DNA of 9,848 nt, from assembly GCA_019417795.1 (NCBI GenBank), contig DXUR01000073.1:1-9848 (forward strand), in the 5' to 3' direction. This document shows positions 1 through 5,386 of the stretch, one piece after another. The DNA comes from Clostridiales bacterium. Lineage in GTDB: Bacteria > Bacillota_A > Clostridia > Oscillospirales > Oscillospiraceae. How positions within the stretch are numbered: the first letter of the stretch is position 1; the number at the start of each line of letters is the position of its first letter. Both the position numbers and the translations under genes were made by a program. The notes beneath the pieces are model-generated. The model was given only the letters and a program-made list of their open reading frames with translations. It did no database searches and was not told the origin of the DNA.

Positions 1-879
1 GTGAGGTATCGCTCATTTTCGTCAGGTCTGCGGTGTTGTAGCCCGCCGTTCGCGGTGTGACCGCCTGAAAGGGCGACGCCAGGACGCGCTGTCCCGCGGG
101 AAGCTCTGCAAAGTCTGTCAGGAAGAAGAACAATGCCGGAAGCGCGATCAGGATGACGGTTGCGCTCAGAATGACCTTGCTCTGCATCCGGTACCGCCGC
201 AGGTGCAGCCGATGGGTGCAGACATCGTCCCATGTCAGAAAACCGATACCGCCCACGACGATCAGCAGCATGATGACGATGTTGACCAGCGGGTCGGCCG
301 TGTATGCCGTCAGGGAAGGATAGAGGGCATCCGCCCGCCCCAGAATATCGAACCCCGCGTTGCAGAAGGCGGAAACGGAGTGGAATACTGCCAACCACAC
401 GCCCCGCAGTCCGTAGTCTCGGCAGAATGCCGGCAGCAGCGCAAGAGCCCCGACCAGCTCACAAGGAATGTTCCCATCAGGACAAAACGTGTCAGGCGCA
501 CGATGCCGCCCACCGCCGGCGCAGAGATGGCGTCCTGCATGGCACTGCGCTCCTTCAGCGAGATATTCTTGCCGGAGAGCATCAAGAACGTTATAGCCGC
601 CGTGATGACACCTAAGCCGCCGATCTGGATCAGCAGCAGGATGGCGGTCTGTCCGAACGCTGACCAGTAGCTGCCGGTGTCCTGCACCACCAGTCCCGTT
701 ACGCAGACGGCGGAGGTGGAGGTAAACAATGCCTCGTGAAACGGCGGCCACACCCGCCCTGCCGTCGAGCCCGGCAGCATCAGCACCAGCGCACCCAGCA
801 GGATCACACCGGCAAAGCCGAGGATCATGATCTGAAAGGACGTCAGATGGTGTTTCAAATGGAAACCGGTTTCTGTCAC
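1..879 (-). pseudogene. ktrB: TrkH/KtrB-family K+ uptake subunit, frameshifted, cut by the window's left edge
   Basis: Membrane channel subunit of Trk/Ktr potassium uptake, which normally works with a cytoplasmic NAD/ATP-binding TrkA/KtrA partner; that partner would lie beyond the left edge. Three of the four expected selectivity-filter (P-loop) segments are readable: SAVCVTGL near residue 58, SAFCNAGFD about 110 residues later, and TPRTAGYNT near position 40 of the window. They do not lie in one frame. About 139 codons run from 879 to 463, then reading continues from 460 in another frame (ELVGALALLPAFC onward) without a stop to base 2. Restoring one G (GTGAG to GTGGAG) gives a smooth family-like FLVELVGA, so a 1-base deletion near 460 is the simplest reading; a sequencing error is possible. 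I prefer the GTG at 877-879 because AGGAGGTGA sits 8 bases upstream of it (AGGAGG to start); the GTG at 886-888 overlaps that site. A -10-like TATATT lies at 912-917 without a clear -35. About 295 of roughly 450 residues are visible. Confidence 0.8.
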
Positions 880-884
880 GGGAC

Positions 885-893
885 TCACCTCCT
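885..893 (-). promoter_or_regulatory. Ribosome binding site deciding the ktrB start
   Basis: On the minus strand this reads AGGAGGTGA, a nine-base match to the anti-Shine-Dalgarno complement. It leaves a normal spacing to the GTG at 877-879 and none to the GTG at 886-888, which lies inside it. The shorter start is therefore preferred. Confidence 0.7.
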
Positions 894-999
894 AAAATCG
901 ACTGCGTTCCCAATATAGCACGGTTTTCGCGTTTCGGCTATGTAGATTTTGTTAAGCATATTCTTGATGAGCCTCCGCTGCGTGACCACAACCGGCAGC

Positions 1000-1020
1000 G
1001 CGGCTGACGGGGTCAGCCGC
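1000..1020. terminator. Perfect 9-bp hairpin downstream of the MATE gene (weak terminator candidate)
   Basis: GCGGCTGAC and GTCAGCCGC pair perfectly around a 3-base loop, about 60 bases past the MATE stop codon. No T-run follows on the minus strand, so it is not a classic intrinsic terminator; it may stabilise the 3' end or act with Rho. A second short hairpin (ACCTC/GAGGT, 1067-1080) abuts the MATE stop codon. The rest of the 880-1080 gap holds only the ktrB ribosome binding site and an AT-rich stretch at 1041-1060. Confidence 0.4.
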
Positions 1021-1080
1021 CGACCAGCCTACCATCCGCCCTTTATAAATCAAATATAGCAGTTCGACCTCAGCCGAGGT

Positions 1081-2415
1081 TCAAAACAGCAGCGCCTGCT
1101 TTTTTGCCTTGTAATAAAGCAGCCCGGCTAAATCCGCCAGCCCCCAGCCGATCGGGACAGACCACCAGATACCGGTGACGCCCATGGCGGGGATGGCGGA
1201 CAACAGATAGGCCAGCGCGACACGTGTGCCTAATGAGATGACCGTCAGGACAACGCTCATGCCCGGCCGCCCCAACGCACGGTACAGGCCGTAGAGCAGG
1301 AACAGGCAGCCGATGCCGCAGTAAAACGCGCCCTCAATACGAAGGTACCGCACGCCCTCCAGGATGACCTCGGTTTCTCCGGCATCCACAAAAATCGCCA
1401 TAAGGGGTCTTGCAAATACGGAGACGAGCGCGGATATGACCACACAGAAGGCCATGGAAATGCACACGGCACTTTTCAGCCCTGTGCGTATCCGTGCACT
1501 CTCTTTTGCGCCGTAATTCTGGGCGATAAAAGTGGAAAAGGCGTTGCCGAAGTCCTGCACCGGCATATAGGCAAAGGCGTCGATCTTCACAGCGGCAGCG
1601 AAGGCCGCCATCACAACGGGGCCGAAGCTGTTGACCAGTCCCTGCACCATAAGGATACCGAGGTTCATGATCGATTGCTGCACGCAGGTCAGCGTGGAGA
1701 AGGAGACGATCTCCTGGATACGTCCGCGCCGCAGACAGCAGAGCTTCCATACCGAGCGCACCTGCGGGAAGCGCATAAACGCATAAGCGGCAATGCCGAT
1801 CCCCGAAACATACTGGGCGATCACCGTCGCTTCCGCTGTTCCGGCGACGCCTCTATTTAGCCCGATGACAAACCAGAGATCGAGAGCGATATTCAGTACA
1901 GCGGAAACAGCCAAAAAGCCCAGCGGGATAACGGAATTGCCGATCGCCCGCAAAAAAGAGGCGAAGTAGTTATACAGGAAAACGGCGGGAATGCCCATGA
2001 AAATCACAAACAGGTATTCACGCATATCGCCCCAGACCTCGGCGGGAACCCGGAGGAAGGTGCGAAGCCCGTCCAGGCAGACAAATGATAAGATGTTTAA
2101 GAGCATGGTGACGAGCGCGATAAAGAAAAACGATGCACAGAGGTTCTCGCAAAGAGCCCTCTCATCCCGCTGCCCAAAGCGCATGGATAACAGTGCGCCG
2201 CTCCCCATGCACAGGCCGAGGATGATGGAGGTCAGAAAGGTCATCAGCGTAAAAGACGAGCCCACCGCCGCAAGCGCATCACGCCCGAGAAATTGCCCGA
2301 CAATCAGCGTGTCGGCAATGTTATAGCACTGCTGCAATAGATCCCCTAAAATCATGGGGATGGCAAACAGCAGCATGGACTTTGTGACGGGGCCTCGTGT
2401 TAAATCACGGTTCAT
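1081..2415 (-). CDS. MATE-family multidrug/sodium-type efflux transporter
   Basis: Inner-membrane antiporter of the MATE (multidrug and toxin extrusion) family, which exports organic cations or other small molecules using an Na+ or H+ gradient. The 444 residues match the usual length of about 440-460 and are hydrophobic throughout, consistent with 12 membrane helices in two homologous halves. The N-terminus is typical: GPVTKSMLLFAIPMIL near residues 8-23, then LQQCYNIADTLIVGQFLG (27-44) and ALAAVG (48-52). The start ATG has GGAGG 6-10 bases upstream, and the stop is TGA. A TTGACA-N17-TACAAT promoter lies about 37 bases of leader upstream. It is divergent from an Lrp/AsnC regulator with a shared 153-bp control region, suggesting that regulator controls it; this is inference. 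Substrate cannot be read from sequence. No frameshift is seen. Confidence 0.93.
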   Translation of the reverse strand: MNRDLTRGPVTKSMLLFAIPMILGDLLQQCYNIADTLIVGQFLGRDALAAVGSSFTLMTFLTSIILGLCMGSGALLSMRFGQRDERALCENLCASFFFIALVTMLLNILSFVCLDGLRTFLRVPAEVWGDMREYLFVIFMGIPAVFLYNYFASFLRAIGNSVIPLGFLAVSAVLNIALDLWFVIGLNRGVAGTAEATVIAQYVSGIGIAAYAFMRFPQVRSVWKLCCLRRGRIQEIVSFSTLTCVQQSIMNLGILMVQGLVNSFGPVVMAAFAAAVKIDAFAYMPVQDFGNAFSTFIAQNYGAKESARIRTGLKSAVCISMAFCVVISALVSVFARPLMAIFVDAGETEVILEGVRYLRIEGAFYCGIGCLFLLYGLYRALGRPGMSVVLTVISLGTRVALAYLLSAIPAMGVTGIWWSVPIGWGLADLAGLLYYKAKKQALLF

Positions 2416-2458
2416 GGCACGCCTCCGAATCGTAAGTTAAAAGCTGCATTTCGCAAGT

Positions 2459-2487
2459 ATTGTAGTGCTTTTGCTTCAATCTGTCAA
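2459..2487 (-). promoter_or_regulatory. Sigma-A promoter of the MATE gene
   Basis: On the minus strand, TTGACA (2482-2487) is followed by exactly 17 bases and TACAAT (2459-2464): a perfect -35 and five of six -10 bases. Transcription would begin near 2452, giving a leader of about 37 bases before the ATG at 2415. Confidence 0.85.
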
Positions 2488-2494
2488 TGCGGCG

Positions 2495-2523
2495 TTTACT
2501 TTTTGAAGGAACGGTGGTATCAT
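2495..2523 (+). promoter_or_regulatory. Probable promoter of the lrp-type regulator gene
   Basis: TTTACT (2495-2500), a 17-base spacer and TATCAT (2518-2523) give four of six and five of six consensus matches. The -35 box lies only 7 bases from the -35 box of the opposite MATE promoter, so the two promoters are back-to-back and one bound regulator could affect both. The leader to the ATG at 2569 is about 40 bases. Confidence 0.6.
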
Positions 2524-2568
2524 CAGAGCTAAAGATCATGGAAAAACCTGATTTGCGGAGGAAACTGT

Positions 2569-3027
2569 ATGTACTTAGATGGGCTGGACGGATTGGATCA
2601 AAAGATTGTGAGGCTGCTGATAGAAAATGCACGCATCTCCTACTCGGATATTGGTGAAAAAGTCGGCATTTCAAGAGTTGCGGTAAAGACCCGGATACAG
2701 GCTTTGGAGCAAAGGGGCATTATCGAGGAATACACGACTGTTATCAATCCTCAGAAGATCAGCGGGGCGGTTTCCTGCTATTTTGAAATCGAAACAATAC
2801 CGCGCTGTCTGGCGGAGGTCACAGATATCTTACATCAAAACGATACCGTCACGCAGATCTACCGCGTGACAGGAAAAGACAAGCTGCACGTCCACGCCGT
2901 AGCCGCCTCCGCTGAAGAAATGGAGGTTTTCCTGCATACGGTCATTGATGCCTTGCCTGGTGTGGTCAGCTGCAGCTGTAATATGATTTTGTCACGTATC
3001 AAGGACATAAAGGGACTGCGTTTGTAG
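2569..3027 (+). CDS. Lrp/AsnC-family transcriptional regulator
   Basis: DNA-binding regulator of the Lrp/AsnC (feast/famine) family, which usually responds to amino acids and often controls its own gene and neighbouring transport genes. The 152 residues match the family length. The N-terminal winged helix-turn-helix covers about residues 8-60 (LDQKIVRLLIENARISYSDI, then VGISRVAVKTRIQALEQRGI). The C-terminal RAM ligand-binding domain follows, with the VTGKDKLHV core and the LPGVVSCSCNMIL strand near the end. GGAGG at 2557-2561 lies 7 bases before the ATG. It is divergent from the MATE transporter with back-to-back promoters, so local control of efflux is likely (inference). This part is more AT-rich than the genes from 4256 rightward. 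The effector is unknown. No T-tailed terminator follows the stop; only a short GC hairpin near 3086-3099 is seen. Confidence 0.92.
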   Translation: MYLDGLDGLDQKIVRLLIENARISYSDIGEKVGISRVAVKTRIQALEQRGIIEEYTTVINPQKISGAVSCYFEIETIPRCLAEVTDILHQNDTVTQIYRVTGKDKLHVHAVAASAEEMEVFLHTVIDALPGVVSCSCNMILSRIKDIKGLRL

Positions 3028-3083
3028 AACCCGTCGATAGAGGACACAGCGCAAAGAATGCGGCGACTGCCACCCGGCGGTAA

Positions 3084-3707
3084 AGGGGGCGAGCGCCCCT
3101 GAACACCACCCGTCGCTTTGGGCAGCAGGATCGCACATGGACGAACTCGGAGTTTGGCAAGCTGATCGGCCGCGCCATGGCGGAGGAGAGGCAGGACTAC
3201 ATCCTTGCCCTGTATCTGGCTCGCTACGCCGGGCTGCGTATCCACGAGTGCTTCCGCATGAACGCCGCCGCGACGGAGCGTGCGCTGCGTGAAAACACCC
3301 TCACCGTAAGGGGCGAGGGCGGCAAGGTGCGTATCGTCCCCATCGAGGATGACCGTATCACGATGATGCTGCAACGGCTGCTGGAGAAAACGGAACGCGG
3401 CCACAAGCTGCTGGTGCCGGACGGCGTACCCACCGACCGGGCTATTGCCGGCATGCAGCAGTTCATCCTCCGTCACCGCAACGCCATCTGTGACCCCACC
3501 GCACCGGACAGGCGCATTACCTTCCATGGGTTACGACACACCTTCGCCACGCTGTCCCTCAAGTACGGCGTGGACGTCAAGACGCTGTCTGGTGCGCTGG
3601 GACACTATGACGCGGGCTTTACCCTCAGCACCTACACCCACGCCACGGAGGGGATGAAGTGTGACGCCGCCGACACCAGCGGCAGCGTCATCAGCCAGAC
3701 CATGTAG
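3084..3707 (+). pseudogene. Tyrosine recombinase (phage/ICE-type integrase) remnant, 5' truncated
   Basis: C-terminal catalytic domain of a tyrosine site-specific recombinase. From an internal ATG at 3177, the active-site residues are in order: Arg in AGLRIHE (R21), Lys in GEGGKVR (K50), HGLRH (H117, R120), His in LGHYDAG (H143) and the nucleophile Tyr in STYTHAT (Y153). The reading frame is open back to 3084 (TAA at 3081-3083), and the part just before the ATG (DRTWTNSEFGKLIGRAM) is family-like coding sequence. So 3177 is not the real start: there is no ribosome binding site there and no in-frame start codon upstream. The N-terminal core-binding domain is missing, whereas full-length relatives have about 300-400 residues. 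It points at the 3' end of tRNA-Val 178 bases downstream, suggesting a scar of an integrated element. The catalytic residues survive, but function as a whole recombinase is unlikely. Confidence 0.8.
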
Positions 3708-3721
3708 CCCGCAAAAATAGT

Positions 3722-3758
3722 CCGATAGGGACGGATGATGCCATCCGCCCCTATCCGG
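3722..3758 (+). terminator. Hairpin downstream of the recombinase remnant
   Basis: An inverted repeat starts 15 bases after the recombinase stop: GATAGGG-A-CGGATG pairs with CATCCG-C-CCCTATC, 14 positions with one mismatch and a 4-base loop. The tail (CACTTTCC) is only weakly T-rich, so termination strength is uncertain. Confidence 0.5.
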
Positions 3759-3779
3759 CACTTTCCTGATCTCTCGGCT

Positions 3780-3800
3780 TTTGGGTCACGGTTTGGGTCA
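3780..3800. repeat. Tandem 9-bp direct repeat TTTGGGTCA
   Basis: TTTGGGTCA occurs at 3780-3788 and again at 3792-3800, one 12-bp step apart, between the recombinase remnant and the tRNA operon. Evenly spaced direct repeats next to an integrase can be arm-type recombinase or excisionase binding sites, but two copies could be chance. Confidence 0.5.
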
Positions 3801-3847
3801 AGCGAAAAACACCAAAATGCAGCGTCACTATTTGAAGACATAAACAG

Positions 3848-3885
3848 AAAAAGTTCCTGATTTCTTACGAAATCAGGAACTTTTT
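3848..3885 (-). terminator. Strong intrinsic terminator of the tRNA operon
   Basis: A 16-bp perfect stem around a 6-base loop, with AAAAAGTTCCTGATTT on one side and its complement on the other. On the minus strand it ends in TTTTT, as expected for the end of the tRNA transcript; it is symmetric enough to work on the plus strand too. Its last base (3885) is also the final A of the encoded CCA of tRNA-Val, so tRNA and terminator abut with no spacer. Confidence 0.9.
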
Positions 3886-3961
3886 GGTGGAGACTGCTGG
3901 ACTCGAACCAGTGACCTCCTGCGTGTGAAGCAGGCGCTCTAACCAGCTGAGCTAAGCCTCC
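3885..3961 (-). tRNA. tRNA-Val (anticodon CAC)
   Basis: A cloverleaf of 77 bases including encoded CCA (3885-3887). The acceptor GGAGGCT pairs with AGTCTCC with one G-U; the D arm begins GCTCAGCTGG; the anticodon stem CCTGC/GCAGG holds loop TTCACAC with anticodon CAC, reading GUG valine codons. The T loop is TTCGAGT. The outer pair of the T stem is A-C instead of a Watson-Crick pair (ACTGG/CCAGC). It is the last gene of the operon, and its 3' end faces the recombinase remnant. Confidence 0.93.
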
Positions 3962-3965
3962 AAGT

Positions 3966-4040
3966 TGGTGACCCGTACGGGATTCGAACCCATGTTACAG
4001 CCGTGAAAGGGCCGTGTCTTAACCACTTGACCAACGGGCC
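3966..4040 (-). tRNA. tRNA-Glu (anticodon UUC)
   Basis: 75 bases with encoded CCA. The sequence begins GGCCCGTTGGTCAAGTGG, the hallmark of bacterial tRNA-Glu. The anticodon loop CTTTCAC gives UUC, and the T arm is ATGGG-TTCGAAT-CCCGT. All stems pair, with G-U pairs in the acceptor, anticodon and T stems. U34 of this tRNA is a known target of MnmA 2-thiolation, and mnmA lies just upstream of the operon. Only 4 bases separate it from tRNA-Val. Confidence 0.96.
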
Positions 4041-4059
4041 GGATAAACCCTTGAGGGGC

Positions 4060-4088
4060 CCCGGAGAGACGTGGTACATCTCTCCGGG
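4060..4088. other. Hairpin in the tRNA-Met/tRNA-Glu spacer
   Basis: CCCGGAGAGA and TCTCTCCGGG pair over 10 bp around a 9-base loop inside the 51-bp spacer between tRNA-Met and tRNA-Glu. There is no T-run after it on the minus strand, so it is more likely a processing or folding element of the precursor transcript than a terminator. The neighbouring tRNA pair is separated by only 4 bases. Confidence 0.6.
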
Positions 4089-4091
4089 CTT

Positions 4092-4168
4092 TGGTAGCGG
4101 CGACTGGATTTGAACCGGTGACACTGCGGGTATGAACCGCATGCTCTAGCCAACTGAGCTACGCCGCC
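4092..4168 (-). tRNA. Elongator tRNA-Met (anticodon CAU)
   Basis: 77 bases with encoded CCA. It begins GGCGGCGTAGCTCAGTTGGC and its anticodon stem TGCGG/CCGCA holds loop TTCATAC, anticodon CAU. It closely resembles the Bacillus-type elongator tRNA-Met, including the G1-U72 closing pair with A73. The initiator is ruled out because its typical 5' end and three-GC anticodon stem are absent; a tRNA-Ile2 with lysidine is less likely from overall resemblance. The T stem ACCGG/CCAGT contains one C-A mismatch in the middle. It is the first gene of the three-tRNA operon. Confidence 0.9.
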
Positions 4169-4196
4169 ATATCGATAAGCTCGACAAGCAAGAATA

Positions 4197-4225
4197 AATA
4201 TAACACATGCGCCGGTGTTTGTCAA
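4197..4225 (-). promoter_or_regulatory. Near-consensus promoter of the tRNA operon
   Basis: On the minus strand, TTGACA (4220-4225), exactly 17 bases, then TATATT (4197-4202). Transcription would start near 4190, about 22 bases before the mature 5' end of tRNA-Met, which is typical of strong stable-RNA promoters. Confidence 0.9.
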
Positions 4226-4231
4226 CAGATA

Positions 4232-4251
4232 TTTCCCGGAAATCCGGGAAA
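4232..4251 (-). terminator. Short hairpin after mnmA
   Basis: TTTCCCGGA and TCCGGGAAA pair around a 2-base turn (realistically 8 bp with a 4-base loop), starting 4 bases past the mnmA stop. The tail on the minus strand (TATCTGTTG) is not a good T-run, so it is a weak terminator. It ends 6 bases from the -35 box of the tRNA promoter, so some mnmA transcripts may read into the tRNA operon. Confidence 0.45.
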
Positions 4252-4255
4252 ATCT

Positions 4256-5323
4256 TCACCGATCTTCGATGACGCCGCCGCCCAGCACCGTATCCCCGTC
4301 GTAGAGCACTACGGCCTGTCCGGAGGTGATGGCCCGCTGGGGCTGGCGGAAGACCACCCGCATCCGCCCCTCCGGCAGGGGTGTGACCTCCGCCTCCGCC
4401 TCCGTCTGGCTGTACCGGGTCTTGGCGGTGACGGCGACAGGCTCCGTCGGCGCCGTGCCGGAGATCCAGTTCACCCGGCAGGCCGTCAGCTCCCGTGCAT
4501 AGAGCTCCTCGTTGTCCCCCAGCAGGATGGTATTGTCGGCAGCGTTCTTTCGCACCACATAGACGTGTCTCCCAGCGCTGACGCCCAGCCCCTTCCGCTG
4601 GCCGGTGGTGTAGCAGGGGAGACCCTTGTGGCGGCCCAGTACCCGGCCCTCCCGGTCCACAAAGTCACCGGACGTCATCTCCACATGGCCATACTCCCGC
4701 AGGAAGCGGCCGTAGTCCCCGTCCGGCACAAAACAGATATCCTGACTGTCCGCCTTGTCGGCGTTCAGCAGCCCCGCCTCACGGGCGCTCTCCCGGATGG
4801 CGGGCTTGTCGAACTCCCCCACCGGCAGCAGCAGATGCGATAGCTGGTGCTGCGTCAACTGATACAGCACATAGCTCTGATCCTTCCGCCGGTCCCGGCC
4901 CCGCAGCAGCCGGTACAGCCCCGTCTCCGGATCGTAGCCCACACGGGCATAGTGGCCCGTAGCCAGATAGTCGTAGCCCAGCACCAGCGCCCGCTCCAGC
5001 AGCGCTCCGAACTTCAGGCACCGGTTGCAGTCGATGCAGGGATTGGGGGTGTGACCGGCGCAGTATTCCGCCACGAAGTGGTCCATGACGTCCCGTGCAA
5101 ACCGTTCCGTCTCATTGAATACATAGAACTTCATCCCCAACCGATAGGCCACGCTGCGGGCATCGTCGGCATCGTCGGCGGAGCAGCAGGTACCCTCCAC
5201 CTCGCCGCTGTACAGCTTCAGCATGGCCCCGTCGCAGGCGTAGCCCTGCTGCTGCAATAGAAGCGCCGCCGCCGAGCTGTCCACTCCGCCGGACATGGCC
5301 ACCAGAACTCGTTTTTTCTCCAT
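4256..5323 (-). CDS. mnmA: tRNA-specific 2-thiouridylase MnmA
   Basis: Cytoplasmic enzyme that uses ATP and a cysteine-persulfide sulfur donor to make 2-thiouridine at U34 of tRNA-Glu, -Gln and -Lys, which aids decoding of their A/G-ending codons. The 355 residues match the family. The PP-loop ATPase motif SGGVDSS is at 11-17, followed by ATGHYAR (121-127) and the KDQSYVL segment (147-153). Both catalytic cysteines are present: C96 in NPCIDCN and C197 in SQDICFV. GQRKGLG (241-247) begins the central domain, and the C-terminal beta-barrel ends with the usual SGQAVVLYDGDTVLGGGVI pattern. GAGGA lies 8 bases before the ATG. It is 63 bp downstream of the kinase-like gene on the same strand and may share its transcript; a poor -10-like TATGAT is at 5371-5376, and a small CCCGC/GCGGG hairpin at 5348-5361. 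Directly downstream is an operon containing tRNA-Glu(UUC), one of its substrates. No defect is seen. Confidence 0.97.
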   Translation of the reverse strand: MEKKRVLVAMSGGVDSSAAALLLQQQGYACDGAMLKLYSGEVEGTCCSADDADDARSVAYRLGMKFYVFNETERFARDVMDHFVAEYCAGHTPNPCIDCNRCLKFGALLERALVLGYDYLATGHYARVGYDPETGLYRLLRGRDRRKDQSYVLYQLTQHQLSHLLLPVGEFDKPAIRESAREAGLLNADKADSQDICFVPDGDYGRFLREYGHVEMTSGDFVDREGRVLGRHKGLPCYTTGQRKGLGVSAGRHVYVVRKNAADNTILLGDNEELYARELTACRVNWISGTAPTEPVAVTAKTRYSQTEAEAEVTPLPEGRMRVVFRQPQRAITSGQAVVLYDGDTVLGGGVIEDR

Positions 5324-5386
5324 GCACCGTTTCCTCGTGTATCCTTTCCCGCCAAAGCGGGGATCCTAATATCATATGTGGGGCCG

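Noticed and set aside
3177..3179. ATG at 3177 as a genuine recombinase start
   Set aside because: Family-like coding sequence continues upstream in frame, there is no ribosome binding site, and the core-binding domain would still be missing.
2859..3527. 222-codon minus-strand frame opposite lrp and the recombinase
   Set aside because: Both opposite-strand genes have recognisable domains; this frame has none and no ribosome binding site.
3780..3885. Repeat and inverted repeat next to tRNAs as a CRISPR array or complete att site
   Set aside because: There are only two 9-bp repeat copies and no regular spacers; the large inverted repeat fits an intrinsic terminator, and no second copy of the tRNA 3' sequence was seen in the window.
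4041..4091. Fourth, degenerate tRNA in the Met-Glu spacer
   Set aside because: Only a single hairpin is present and 51 bases are too few for a cloverleaf.
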